Assembly: GCF_022343555.1 (NCBI RefSeq)
Contig: NZ_JAKQZH010000003.1
Coordinates: forward strand, 248,001-312,000
Direction: 5' to 3'
DNA: 64,000 nt
From: Marinobacter sp. C7
GTDB lineage: Bacteria; Pseudomonadota; Gammaproteobacteria; Pseudomonadales; Oleiphilaceae
Shown here: one piece after another, positions 49,956 through 59,391 of the stretch
Numbering within the stretch: position 1 is the first letter of the stretch
Layout: every line of letters starts with the position of its first letter
Program-made: the position numbers and the translations under genes
The notes under the pieces: generated by a model
Told to the model about the DNA's origin: nothing
Databases searched by the model: none
What the model saw: only the letters and a program-made list of their open reading frames with translations

Positions 49956-51757
49956 GACACCTGTTTGCCGGACTGATTCTGTCCCTGTGCGCGGGGGCGC
50001 TGCACGCTGCCCCTGCCGTGCCGGAAGCGGGCCTGAAGGCCGAAATGGCCGGAGAGTGGGAGAGCGCACTGACGGTCTACCGTTCCGTGCTGGAAAGCCA
50101 GCCTCAGCGAGTGGATCTCTGGTTGAGGATGGCGGATATCTACCACCGTCTGGAACGCCCGCAAGAAACCATCAATGCCCTGGAGCAGGCCCGCGAACTC
50201 GCGCCGGACAACGCTGAAATCGCCTTCCGGTTGTCCCGCGCCTACGCCATGGCCGACCGCCCGGCGGACGCCCTGCAGCAATGTCAGCAGGCCGTGGAGC
50301 TGGAGCCGAGCAACGTCGATTACCTGCACACCTGCCTGCAACAGGCTAACTGGGCCCGCAATCGCGCAGCCGCGGAGCGCACCATCGAGTCGCTGCTGGC
50401 GATTTCCCCCCGGGACCGAGATGCCCTGCTGAGTCGGGCCCTCTGGCACAGCTGGATGGGTGAGTATGAACAGGCCGCCACCGCCTATGACGAGTACCTG
50501 CGCCATTACCCGGAGGACCACGACGCGACCGTAGCCCGCATCCAGGTGCTGGGCTGGGCCGGGGACCATGAGGGGGCCGAAAAGGCCCTGGCGGATTACC
50601 GCCAACGCTTTGGAGACACGGACGCCTATCAACGGGCCAGGGCTCAGGTGTTGCTGCAACAGGGACGGTACTATTCGGCCTCGGACCTGCTCACGCCTTT
50701 GGCCGAGCGACACCCGGAGGATTACGATATCCACTTTGCCCGGGTGCTGGCCACCCGCGCATCCGGCCAGCCTTCCGAGGCGCTGGACAGCCTGGCGGTC
50801 CTGGAAGCCCGGAAGCCGGGCGAGCCGGAAACCCGCGAGCTGGCCCGGGTCACCCGTGCTCCCTTGCGTTCCCTGGTGGGCATCACCGGCGACCATCAGT
50901 TTGATGCCGATGACATCCGCATCACCACAGGCAAAGTATTCGGTGAGCTCGCACTCAGCCCCGAAACCCGGGCGCTGATGGGCTACAGCGCCCGCCGCGT
51001 CAGTACCCGTCAGGGCTCGGAGTTCATAGCCGAGGATGGCGACCGTTCCACCATGGATTACTACGGCTGGGTCGGTATGCGCCACCAGCTGCACCCGCGT
51101 GTGGCAGTGGAAGGCCGTGTGGGCCGGGGCAACATCGAGGGCGGCGGCGATTACGGCTACTACCTGCTGGAGGGCGACTGGCACCCCCACGATGACTGGT
51201 CGCTGCAGCTTTCCCGCGAACGGGCCCTGTACGCGTTGTCACCGCTGTCCGTATCACGGGAGATCGTTGAAACCGAGAACCGCCTTCGCGCCCTGTGGCA
51301 CCCGGGTATGCTGTACCAGGTGGAGGGATGGATCAGCGCCTCGGACTTCTCGGACGACAACAGCCGCCTGGAGTTCTACCTGGCTCCCAGCCGCCGCGTC
51401 TACCAGAACGGGCCCTGGGGCGTGAACCTCGGTCTTTCCGCCCAGCGTTTCACCTTCGACAAGGACCTGGACAACGGTTACTACGATCCGGACTACTTCA
51501 ACCGCTTTGCCGGCACCGCGCTCTTCTACTGGAGCCCGAACGTGGATGACTGGGTCGGCCTGCGCACCAGCCTCGGCTGGCACAAGGACGATACGTTCTC
51601 CAGCTACGAGTTCGGCTCCGACGTGGAACTCGAAGCCCTCATCGGCCGCTACCGCGACTGGCAGTTCCACGGCCGTATTGCCTACGCCGACCGGCTGCAG
51701 GAGACCGGGCGGTACTATGGCACCTCGATTCACCTTGGGCTGATTCGGCGGTTCTGA
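49952..51757 (+). CDS. TPR and outer-membrane beta-barrel protein (YaiO/PgaA-like exporter)
   Basis: A 601-residue exported protein. The signal peptide ends in LHAAP. Tetratricopeptide repeats fill about residues 27-300 (SALTVYRSVLESQPQRVDLW; ALEQARELAPDNAEIAFRLS; AVELEPSNVDYL). The C-terminal half is a 16-strand-like barrel beginning SLVGITGDHQF and ending GTSIHLGLIRRF with a terminal Phe. This layout matches PgaA and YaiO. The ATGA overlap with the glycosyltransferase couples them, so it is probably the secretion channel for that polymer. Confidence 0.82.
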   Translation: MRHLFAGLILSLCAGALHAAPAVPEAGLKAEMAGEWESALTVYRSVLESQPQRVDLWLRMADIYHRLERPQETINALEQARELAPDNAEIAFRLSRAYAMADRPADALQQCQQAVELEPSNVDYLHTCLQQANWARNRAAAERTIESLLAISPRDRDALLSRALWHSWMGEYEQAATAYDEYLRHYPEDHDATVARIQVLGWAGDHEGAEKALADYRQRFGDTDAYQRARAQVLLQQGRYYSASDLLTPLAERHPEDYDIHFARVLATRASGQPSEALDSLAVLEARKPGEPETRELARVTRAPLRSLVGITGDHQFDADDIRITTGKVFGELALSPETRALMGYSARRVSTRQGSEFIAEDGDRSTMDYYGWVGMRHQLHPRVAVEGRVGRGNIEGGGDYGYYLLEGDWHPHDDWSLQLSRERALYALSPLSVSREIVETENRLRALWHPGMLYQVEGWISASDFSDDNSRLEFYLAPSRRVYQNGPWGVNLGLSAQRFTFDKDLDNGYYDPDYFNRFAGTALFYWSPNVDDWVGLRTSLGWHKDDTFSSYEFGSDVELEALIGRYRDWQFHGRIAYADRLQETGRYYGTSIHLGLIRRF

Positions 51758-51788
51758 CGGTTGCCCTTCTACCCTCCAGGGGTTTTCA

Positions 51789-51824
51789 AGCGGAGTTATG
51801 CGAAAGAGGACGTATAATTCCGCT
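51789..51824. repeat. GGAGTTATGCG palindrome, copy 2
   Basis: AGCGGAGTTATGCG (51789-51802) and CGTATAATTCCGCT (51811-51824), with two G:T-type differences, around AAAGAGGA. Similar in stem and loop to the palindrome at 38299-38330. Confidence 0.8.
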
Positions 51825-51909
51825 GTGCTTTGTCAGTGTTCCACCGAGTTACCCACAAACAGTAGATACCTCCTATAGTTGGGGAAGCCCCTGGCATGGA
51901 GGTGCCCCC

Positions 51910-52176
51910 ATGAATAATGAACGCCCGATCGTCCGGCAGTTCTTTGCCAAAATGAAACCAGAATTTCTCCAACTGTCTGAAGAGGAACGCAGACAGTTCA
52001 TGATCCGGGACCGGTTCGAAACAGGTAATGGCTTGTATAAATTGAAGCAGGGAGCGCCCGCTGCTCCGTTGCGTCGATTCCACTTCATCCCCGGCGACTG
52101 CTATGTTGAGGGTCAAGGAGTCTCTCTGCCAAACAGGGAGCGCGATCAAGCACAGGATGAATGGGGAATGCCATGA
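51910..52176 (+). CDS. Small uncharacterised protein in front of the dehydrogenase
   Basis: An 88-residue, mostly helical, charged protein (MNNERPIVRQFFAKMKPEFL, LSEEERRQFM). No domain recognised. It follows CATGGAGGTG. Its TGA overlaps the next gene's ATG, so the two are coupled. Confidence 0.6.
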   Translation: MNNERPIVRQFFAKMKPEFLQLSEEERRQFMIRDRFETGNGLYKLKQGAPAAPLRRFHFIPGDCYVEGQGVSLPNRERDQAQDEWGMP

Positions 52177-53414
52177 ATTACGATTTTCTGGACGAAAGCG
52201 GGCAGATTCTTCGGGAGGCGGGGCATCTCGGCAAGATAGACCCCAACGTGATCGAATATCTGGCTGCGCCCGGGCGCGTGGTGTCGTTCCGTATTCCAAT
52301 GAAAATGGACGATGGCAGTTTTCGTGTGTTTGATGCCCATCGTGTTCGTTATAACGATGCTCTCGGGCCGAGCCGTGATGGAACCCGCATTTCCCCCGAA
52401 CTCGACCTTGATGAGGTGAAATCCCTCGCCCTGATCATGTCGATCAAACATGCAGCCGGGCGAATTCCCGCCGGCGGTGGCAAGGGTGGCATCGTGGCCG
52501 ATCCCCGTGAATTGAGTGATCGGGAGTTCGAGTCACTTTGCCGCGCCTATATCCGCAACCTGCGCCCGAGAGGGCAGGCCTACGATGTCCCCGGTGCGGA
52601 TATCGGCACGGATCTGCAAACCATGAGCTGGATGCTGGACGAATACGAGTCGGTGACCGGCTACCATGAGCCGGCCGCGGTCAACGACAAACCGCCCATC
52701 CTTGGCGGGTCGCTGGGGGGCTATGAGGCGACCGGAAGCGGGGTTTTCGATGTGTTCCGTGAGGCCGCGGAGCAGGCCGAGTTTGCCATCGAAAATGCCC
52801 GTGTCGCCATCCAGGGGTTCGGCCAGGTCGGCTCGGTGGCGGCGAGCATGTTCCACGAAGCCGGCTGTAAGGTGGTGGCGGTGAGTGATAGCCGTGGCGG
52901 CATTTATTCGAACGACGGGCTCGATATTCCTGACCTGTTGGCGCACAAGAAGTCCACCGGGAAAGTTTCGGATTTTGCCGGCACCGAGCCGATTACCAGC
53001 GAAAAGATGCTCGAATGTGACTGCGACGTGCTGGTGCCTGCGTCGGTTCAGGGGGTGATTACCGCGAGCAATGCGGAACGGATCCAGGCCCGGATGGTGG
53101 TGGAAGCCGCCAACGCGCCAACCACCATAAAAGCCGATGCGATGCTGCTGGAACGAGGCGTAATCATCGTTCCGGATGTGTTGGCCAATGCCGGTAGCGT
53201 GCAGTTGTGTCAGATGGAACGCAGTCAGGGGCTTTCGGATAATTACTGGGATATCGATACGATTAACCGCCTGAGACAGGAGCGCCTGGCCAGGAGTTAC
53301 CGTGAAGCCGTGAATGCAGCAGCTGAACACCAGGTGAAATCAGTCCGGCTGGGGGCGTGGATCAATGCCCTCAAACGCATTGAAGAAGCGATGCACCTGC
53401 GCGGCTGGTGCTAA
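52173..53414 (+). CDS. Glu/Leu/Phe/Val dehydrogenase family protein
   Basis: A 413-residue NAD(P)-dependent amino acid dehydrogenase that would deaminate its substrate to the 2-oxoacid and ammonia. K92 and catalytic K104 in PAGGGKGG, D143 in VPGADIGTD and the dinucleotide motif GFGQVG at 215-220 are present. It is about the size of a GDH. The start at 52173 (overlapping the upstream TGA) is chosen; 52161 is possible. Its stop shares 4 bp with the convergent U32-like gene. Confidence 0.87.
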   Translation: MNYDFLDESGQILREAGHLGKIDPNVIEYLAAPGRVVSFRIPMKMDDGSFRVFDAHRVRYNDALGPSRDGTRISPELDLDEVKSLALIMSIKHAAGRIPAGGGKGGIVADPRELSDREFESLCRAYIRNLRPRGQAYDVPGADIGTDLQTMSWMLDEYESVTGYHEPAAVNDKPPILGGSLGGYEATGSGVFDVFREAAEQAEFAIENARVAIQGFGQVGSVAASMFHEAGCKVVAVSDSRGGIYSNDGLDIPDLLAHKKSTGKVSDFAGTEPITSEKMLECDCDVLVPASVQGVITASNAERIQARMVVEAANAPTTIKADAMLLERGVIIVPDVLANAGSVQLCQMERSQGLSDNYWDIDTINRLRQERLARSYREAVNAAAEHQVKSVRLGAWINALKRIEEAMHLRGWC

Positions 53415-54343
53415 CGCGGTATGGCCAGGTCAGCACCACCGGTCGGTGAGCACTTGAGTTCCGGATTCTCACGGTCGATCAACTCCAGTGCCACGGCGGC
53501 ATTGCGTACCCGGTCGCGCATCATCTCCTTGTGGTAGCTGTCCGGGTTCCACGGCGCGTACAAGGTTTCCTCGGATGGGCCGGGTTCAATCTTGAAATAG
53601 CAGGGAGCGGCGATTCGGGCGATCTCTGCCGCCTCGTAGAAACGCACGAAGCCTCCCATGGATTGAACCAGGAAGAGATATACGTCCATGGGAATCTGGA
53701 TGCTGCTGCGGATGGCCGAAAGCATCGGCAGGCTCAGGTCGGCGAGGGGGTTGAAGGTGTTGGCCCCCAGTTGCTGGGCAACCAGGGCGCCGGGCGGGTT
53801 GGCCTGGCCGGCAAAGACTGAGAGCTTGAAGATGACATCCGCGGGAATGACCTCTTTCTGGCGTAGCTGGTCGGCCAGCCACAACACGCCTTCACCGGTG
53901 ATCAGAAAACCCCGGAATCCGGCATTCATGCAGCGCTCGATGTCTTTCAGCCAGTGCCGCACGGCATCCATGCCACGCAGGCGCATGCCGGAGACCAGGC
54001 CCTCGGGTGTGGACATCTGGCGGCCGGCGTCCCAGCTTCGGCGTGGACCGGGTGTCATCACTACTTCGATCTTCTGTTCACGGGCCAGCTGTGCAAAATC
54101 CCGTAATTCTGGCTGCGTGAGATACGTCGCGCCACCGACGGTAGCGATGATGCGATGAATCGGTACCTTCTGGTGCTCCGCCTCCCTGATCATTGCCTCC
54201 AGTGCACAGACCCGCTCGACCCCGGATATTTCGATGCGATAGTGACCGCCATCGGGGAATCGTAGGTCGGATGATGGCAGCTGATTGTTGTCATGGGCCG
54301 GGAGACCGAGTTCTGCCAGCACCTGTTCCAGATTATCCATCAT
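53411..54343 (-). CDS. U32-like TIM-barrel protein
   Basis: A 310-residue protein with an apparent TIM-barrel pattern (VERVCALEAMIREAEHQKVP, IHRIIATVGGATYLTQPE, ANTFNPLADLSLPML, PMDVYLFLVQSMGGFVRFYE, APCYFKIEPGP). Proteins with these last motifs are often annotated U32-family peptidases, although no proteolysis is shown for them. Its start lies 79 bp from the divergent DapA-like gene. Confidence 0.55.
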   Translation of the reverse strand: MMDNLEQVLAELGLPAHDNNQLPSSDLRFPDGGHYRIEISGVERVCALEAMIREAEHQKVPIHRIIATVGGATYLTQPELRDFAQLAREQKIEVVMTPGPRRSWDAGRQMSTPEGLVSGMRLRGMDAVRHWLKDIERCMNAGFRGFLITGEGVLWLADQLRQKEVIPADVIFKLSVFAGQANPPGALVAQQLGANTFNPLADLSLPMLSAIRSSIQIPMDVYLFLVQSMGGFVRFYEAAEIARIAAPCYFKIEPGPSEETLYAPWNPDSYHKEMMRDRVRNAAVALELIDRENPELKCSPTGGADLAIPR

Positions 54344-54422
54344 TGCCTCTTGGCCTCAGTGGTTTGAGCTATCCTTCACTATTAGCACACGATACGGAAA
54401 AGGGTTTAATCAGGAGGCCCTC

Positions 54423-55475
54423 ATGCCATTGAGTAGCGCCGAACTCATCGACGATCCCATCGGTTGTTACCCGCCGGCAACGGTGGCCTGCTTTGATCCG
54501 ACCCGTGGTGCGCTGCCCCGGCGGCAACTGGATGAAACGCAGACCCGAACGTTTCTTGAACGCCTGGCTGCTGCCGGGGCGCCTGCTGCACTCATTGCAT
54601 CGTCCACCGGCCAGGGGCATCTGCGCACAGTGGATGAACTGGCCACGTGGTTTCGTTGCGCGGCGGACGCGAACACCCGGAACATGCTGCTGATGGGGCT
54701 GCTGAGACCGGAGGATGGGATTGCAGCCAATCAACGGCTGTTGGACCTGCTGGCGGACCTCGGGTATCCCGTGGTTTTTTTGCGGCCGGGGACCGATCTG
54801 TCCGCGCAGGCAAGCGACAATCAGGTGAGCGACAGCCTGGCCCCGGTCATCGCAGCGGCGGCAGAGCGGGGGCTCGCCATCGGGCTGTATTCGATTTCCG
54901 ATGTCAGTGGTCTGCCGCTCAGTGCCGAATCTGCAGCGCAACTGCTCGGGTGTGAGGGTGGCGGGCATATCGTCGCCGTCAAAGTGACCGAGACCGATTA
55001 CGACAAGAGCACGGCACGGTTCCTGGCTCACCCGGCCCTCCGTCGCCTCAAGATCGTTCAGGGATGGGATCCGCACCTGAGTCGTGCCCTGCGTGATGGT
55101 CCGCGTTTCGATGTAAAGGGTCGCCAACGGGCCGGAATTACATCGGGCCTGATGTCGCTGGCGGTGCACCAATACGTGCATCTGCTGGACGCGGCCGCCC
55201 GTGAAGACTGGCGTGAGGTTGCGGAGGCCCAGCGAGCCACCGATGCCCTGTTTTGTTCAATGCAGGACGACCCCGGGCATTTTGCCGACCTTCAGCGGGC
55301 CAAGTTCATCATGGGGCTTGGGCACCCGCTAACCGGGCGCATCAGCGAGAAGCAGGTCGAGCGTGTTCTTGACGCACTGGAGCATCTGCCGCGAAATGCG
55401 GATCGCCAACGTATAGCCCGCAGTCTTGATCTGATGGGGAGCGGCCCCTATCACGATCGACTCACCACATTCTGA
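54423..55475 (+). CDS. Dihydrodipicolinate synthase family protein (DapA/NAL-like)
   Basis: A 350-residue class I aldolase-fold protein. The Schiff-base Lys is probably K187 in HIVAVKVTETD, and Tyr156 in GLYSISDVSG matches the DapA tyrosine. The opening VACFDPTRGALPRRQLD and SSTGQGHLRTVDE are family-like. It is longer than DapA (about 290), with an extended C-terminal helical region, so it is a paralog with another 2-oxoacid-type substrate. CAGGAGG precedes the ATG at 54423. Confidence 0.75.
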   Translation: MPLSSAELIDDPIGCYPPATVACFDPTRGALPRRQLDETQTRTFLERLAAAGAPAALIASSTGQGHLRTVDELATWFRCAADANTRNMLLMGLLRPEDGIAANQRLLDLLADLGYPVVFLRPGTDLSAQASDNQVSDSLAPVIAAAAERGLAIGLYSISDVSGLPLSAESAAQLLGCEGGGHIVAVKVTETDYDKSTARFLAHPALRRLKIVQGWDPHLSRALRDGPRFDVKGRQRAGITSGLMSLAVHQYVHLLDAAAREDWREVAEAQRATDALFCSMQDDPGHFADLQRAKFIMGLGHPLTGRISEKQVERVLDALEHLPRNADRQRIARSLDLMGSGPYHDRLTTF

Positions 55476-55660
55476 CCCTGATTGACATTTGTCACCCTCG
55501 GGTGAAGCCGTTAGCATTACCGGTTCGGAGTGATTCCACTCGCGGAGTCGCCCAACCCGTCACGCCCGGCCAGAAGTTTCATTCCGGATGGGAATCCCGT
55601 ATACGGCCACAGTGACCAGGCGCACCCTGATCGTCGCTGGCCGTAGTGCCGAGAAATTCC

Positions 55661-56404
55661 ATGAAACTGCTCACCATAAAAGATGTCATCCTCCGGATTG
55701 TCGCCATCATTGTCGTGGCGGAATTCCTGGTCATGCTGGTTTTACGGAACATTCCCCACCAGGCAAGCACATTCACAGAAGCTGTTCTCGATGCCGGGGC
55801 ATTGGCGCTTCTCTCGACTCCGGCGATCTATATATGGGTCATCAGGCCGTTTGTTAATGCCCGGGATGCAGCGCTGACCCGGATCCGGCACCTGGCCAGT
55901 GTTGATCCGTTAACGCAGCTGGCGAACCGGCGGCTCCTGGTGCAACATCTGGAGAAGGCTATGGCCGGCAGCGCCAGACACAAGGATCATGGGGCAGCAC
56001 TGCTTCTGGATCTCGATGGTTTCAAGGCGATCAACGACGGCCATGGGCACCTGGCGGGGGATGCGGTGTTGGTCGAAGTTGCAGCACGCCTTCAATCCGT
56101 CGTCCGCACCGACGACATCGTCGGGCGGCTGGGGGGTGATGAGTTTGTCGTTGTGCTTCACCGTCTCGGAGCTGATGAAGCAGCGGCGAGGATCAAGGCG
56201 ATGAGTGTGGCCGAAAAACTCATCAGCTTTGTAGGTGCTAAAGTTTACTTCGAGGGCGAGAGCTTGCATGTTGGCGCGAGCGTCGGGGTTCGCCTCATCG
56301 GATTTGAAGAGCAGGATGCCGAGGTGGTCATCGGGGACGCCGATGCCGCCATGTACCAGGCAAAGCAGAAAGGTGGTGGTTGCACTGTCTTTTTCGGAGA
56401 CTGA
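55661..56404 (+). CDS. Membrane diguanylate cyclase
   Basis: A 247-residue protein with two N-terminal helices (about 9-29 and 44-65) with a short periplasmic loop between them, followed by a GGDEF domain. GGDEF at 158-162 is intact, and R149-TD-D152, five residues before it, is a canonical product-inhibition I-site. It should synthesise c-di-GMP. An in-frame GTG at 55646 is an alternative start. Opposite in function to the EAL protein at 6143. Confidence 0.88.
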   Translation: MKLLTIKDVILRIVAIIVVAEFLVMLVLRNIPHQASTFTEAVLDAGALALLSTPAIYIWVIRPFVNARDAALTRIRHLASVDPLTQLANRRLLVQHLEKAMAGSARHKDHGAALLLDLDGFKAINDGHGHLAGDAVLVEVAARLQSVVRTDDIVGRLGGDEFVVVLHRLGADEAAARIKAMSVAEKLISFVGAKVYFEGESLHVGASVGVRLIGFEEQDAEVVIGDADAAMYQAKQKGGGCTVFFGD

Positions 56405-56464
56405 CTCCCTTTGCCTTTCCATGACTCACCACCTACGGAGATACCCGGGCATAAGGAGGCAAAT

Positions 56465-56689
56465 ATGGCAGAGGTCATTCTGGAATCCACCATCACATGT
56501 CCCGAGTGTGGTCATCAGAAAACGGAGGTGATGCCGACCAATGCGTGCCAGTATTTCTATGAATGTGAGGCGTGCAAGGCCTTATTGAAGCCGAAACAGG
56601 GCGACTGCTGTGTTTTCTGCTCGTTCGGTACGGTTGCCTGCCCTCCTGTTCAGCAGGGCATAGGGTGTTGTGACCCGGATGGCGGTTGA
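56465..56689 (+). CDS. GDCCVFCS-type cysteine-rich small protein
   Basis: A 74-residue protein with ten Cys residues: CPECG (12-16), CQYFYECEAC, GDCCVFCSFG and CPPVQ. This GDCC-x2-CS pattern marks a small conserved metal-binding family of unknown function. AAGGAGG precedes the ATG at 56465. Confidence 0.7.
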   Translation: MAEVILESTITCPECGHQKTEVMPTNACQYFYECEACKALLKPKQGDCCVFCSFGTVACPPVQQGIGCCDPDGG

Positions 56690-56761
56690 TACGGCAATCC
56701 CATGCTAGCATCTCAGGACAGACCACCATCCACGAAACCTTCTTTTTCCGGGAAAAACATA

Positions 56762-57223
56762 GTGAAAGGACTCGAACTCAAGGTTCCCCCCCTCATTCTG
56801 GCCGTGATCTTCGGGGCAGGGATGTGGGCGGTCTCTCGTCTTCTGCCGGCAGGGCATTTCGTGTTGCCCGGCAGGCTCTGGCTTTCCGCCGCAGTTTTCG
56901 GTGTTGGCGCATGCGTCGCCATTCTGGGGGTACTCGAGTTCAGGGCAGCAGGTACCACGGTGGACCCGCGCACGCCGGATCAAAGCGAAAACCTCGTGGT
57001 AAACGGAATCTATCGCTACAGCCGGAATCCCATGTACCTGGGGTTTTTCCTGCTGCTGGTTGCCTGGGGGATTTTCCTCGGCAGTGTGTTTTCCTGGCTG
57101 CTTCTGCCCCTGTTTGTCATTTACATGAACCGCTTCCAGATCCTGCCGGAGGAGCGGCACATGCGGGTGTTGTTCGGGGATGTCTATGAGCGTTATATGT
57201 CTCAGGTGCGGCGGTGGCTCTGA
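56762..57223 (+). CDS. Isoprenylcysteine carboxyl methyltransferase-like protein
   Basis: A 153-residue membrane methyltransferase of the ICMT/PEMT type. Four hydrophobic segments are present; the SAM-binding part YRYSRNPMYLGF, then PEERHMRVLFGDVYERY, is well conserved. The GTG at 56762 (MKGLELKVPPL) is preferred to an ATG at 56702, because homologues begin similarly. It overlaps the convergent transporter gene by 22 bp. Confidence 0.82.
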   Translation: MKGLELKVPPLILAVIFGAGMWAVSRLLPAGHFVLPGRLWLSAAVFGVGACVAILGVLEFRAAGTTVDPRTPDQSENLVVNGIYRYSRNPMYLGFFLLLVAWGIFLGSVFSWLLLPLFVIYMNRFQILPEERHMRVLFGDVYERYMSQVRRWL

Positions 57224-58158
57224 TCTCTCTGATGCGGCTGAATGATAGTGCGCGTCACCGGGCCCGAGCGGTTGCTCAGGCGTAGCCCGAGGATCACCAT
57301 CATCACGCCGAGCCAGATCGTCAGAGTGTATTGTTCCCGGAACCAGACGACACCGATAACCAGCCCGAACACAGCAGCCACTGCACCGAGTTGGCTGAAG
57401 AACACCGGCGTTGCGCGTTTCTGGATCTCGAAGGCACACAGGTAGGCCAATGCCGTGAGCACACCCTGGAGAACAATGACCTTCTGCAGGCCGGGGCCAA
57501 AATTGACCGAGACCAGTGGCGTGTCAGTAACCCGGGTAAACAGGGCGAGCGAAACGGCGCAGGCGAGTAGCGTTCCCGCCGCCAGTGTCATCGGCGTGCT
57601 ATGCCGGGGCCAGGCCACCGCGCGGTAGATATTGCCGATGGACAGGGCGACAGGAATAAGTAGCCCGAGGAGATACCATTGCAGGCTCGAATGAGGCACT
57701 TCCGAGTGGCGTTGAAGAATGATCCAGACGCATGCCAGTACGGCAACAGACAGGCCTGAAAACCGGCTCCAGCTGCGTTTTTCCAGCCCCATGGACGCGG
57801 CGATCAGGAAGGTGAAAATCGGTGGAAGTGCATACATGATGCTGGTGAAGCCGGTCCCCAGTTTTGAGACCAGGAAGAAGGCCGTCACGTTGGGTATTGC
57901 GATACCCGAGAGGCCGCTGATGAAGAAGTAGGTGATCAGGCGCAGGTTGAGCAGACTCCTGACCGGAGTTGAACGCAGCAAAAGGATCGAGCCGGCAATG
58001 AGTGTCTGCCAGAAGGCATAGGTTGCGGGAGGCATTCCCTGCGTCGTGGCGGTTTTCGACAGCGCCAGCATCAGGGCGATCAGGAACCCGTTCGCTATCA
58101 GCAAGCCCCAGACTACGCCCCGGGGGGAGGGGGTGAAACGTTGGATTAAGGCCGTCAT
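57202..58158 (-). CDS. EamA/DMT-family transporter
   Basis: A 318-residue drug/metabolite transporter with ten predicted helices in two EamA repeats. The ATG at 58158 is used: the 80 in-frame residues before it do not look like protein and would overlap the LysR promoter. It is divergent from the LysR gene at 58285 with a 126-bp gap; the LysR protein is likely its regulator. The substrate is unknown. Confidence 0.85.
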   Translation of the reverse strand: MTALIQRFTPSPRGVVWGLLIANGFLIALMLALSKTATTQGMPPATYAFWQTLIAGSILLLRSTPVRSLLNLRLITYFFISGLSGIAIPNVTAFFLVSKLGTGFTSIMYALPPIFTFLIAASMGLEKRSWSRFSGLSVAVLACVWIILQRHSEVPHSSLQWYLLGLLIPVALSIGNIYRAVAWPRHSTPMTLAAGTLLACAVSLALFTRVTDTPLVSVNFGPGLQKVIVLQGVLTALAYLCAFEIQKRATPVFFSQLGAVAAVFGLVIGVVWFREQYTLTIWLGVMMVILGLRLSNRSGPVTRTIIQPHQRDQSHRRT

Positions 58159-58284
58159 CGCCCGTGTGCTCCGAAGTGTGAATGAATGGGTGATGATTTG
58201 GAGTGTGCCTGAATCCATTGAATTGATAATCGGAAGGGATCGAACAATACTTGTTCCAAACTGGAAACGGTATTGGAGTGTAAA

Positions 58285-59181
58285 GTGGCCACTGACAAAC
58301 TGGCTGCCCTGAAGGTTTTTCGGCGCGTGTCGGAACTGGGGAGCTTCACAAGGGCGGCGGATGATTTCGGCGTTACCGCTGCTACGATCAGCAAGCACAT
58401 CGCATTCCTGGAGCAGGACCTTGGCACCCGGTTGATTAACCGGACCACACGGCGCATGAACCTCACCGACGCCGGGCTGGCATTCTTGAAGCGGACCCAG
58501 GCCTTGCTGGATGATCTGGAAGATGCCGAGCTCGAGGCCAGGGGATTCCAGGCGGAGCCCCGGGGAACAATCCGCCTGAATGTACCCATGTCATTTGGCC
58601 TGACCCACATTACCGGAGCCATCGACAGTTTTCTGGATCGCTACCCGTTGATCGATATCGATCTCCAGCTCAATGACCGAATGATTGACCTGGTAGAGCA
58701 GGGCGTTGATATCGCCATTCGGGTGCGCAGCGAGCTCTCCGATTCCAGCCTGCGAGCGAGGCCACTGAGAAAGTCCAGAAATATTGTGTGTGCATCGCCG
58801 GAGTATCTGGCCGGTGCGCCGGCGATCCGATCACCCACCGATCTGGCAAGCCATAATTGCCTGATGTACACCCTTCACGACCGGCCCGGCATCTGGGCGC
58901 TGGGTGGCGAGGAAGTCAACGTCCACGGTAACTATCGAACCGACAGCAGCCTGGCCATCCGTCATAGCTTGCTGCGGGGTCTGGGCGTGGGCCTGTTGCC
59001 CCGGTTTTTGGTCCAGCAGGATCTCGACAACGGAACCTTGATCCCGCTGCTCCAGGACTACCCGCCAGAGAGTTACACCATATTCGCTGTTTTTCCGCCG
59101 GGTCGCATGCAGCCCACCAAGGTGCAGATGCTGGTGGAACATCTCGAGCAGTACCTTGGTGACAGGCCGTACTGGGAATAG
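58285..59181 (+). CDS. LysR-family regulator
   Basis: A 298-residue LysR regulator of the DsdC/GcvA-like branch (start ATDKLAALKVFRRVSELGSF, then GVTAATISKHIAFLEQDLGT, and TRRMNLTDAG). The GTG at 58285 follows GGAG with 6-bp spacing. It is divergent from the EamA transporter. Confidence 0.88.
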   Translation: MATDKLAALKVFRRVSELGSFTRAADDFGVTAATISKHIAFLEQDLGTRLINRTTRRMNLTDAGLAFLKRTQALLDDLEDAELEARGFQAEPRGTIRLNVPMSFGLTHITGAIDSFLDRYPLIDIDLQLNDRMIDLVEQGVDIAIRVRSELSDSSLRARPLRKSRNIVCASPEYLAGAPAIRSPTDLASHNCLMYTLHDRPGIWALGGEEVNVHGNYRTDSSLAIRHSLLRGLGVGLLPRFLVQQDLDNGTLIPLLQDYPPESYTIFAVFPPGRMQPTKVQMLVEHLEQYLGDRPYWE

Positions 59182-59391
59182 CACCGGCCGGGATGGTGCC
59201 GCCCGGGTTTTCCTGCTTATTGTTTCTGTACAGGAAACAGTATTCTTCTTTTCTGTCGATTTATCATGCTAATGGGCTTCTCTATTGTGACCGCTCCAAG
59301 GACAGGAACCTGACCGCGACGTGTTCAGCAACGCCGCGTTTAACCCGGTTCCTTGTCTGCAAGCACTCATACAGCAGGATGGAGGCGGTTC

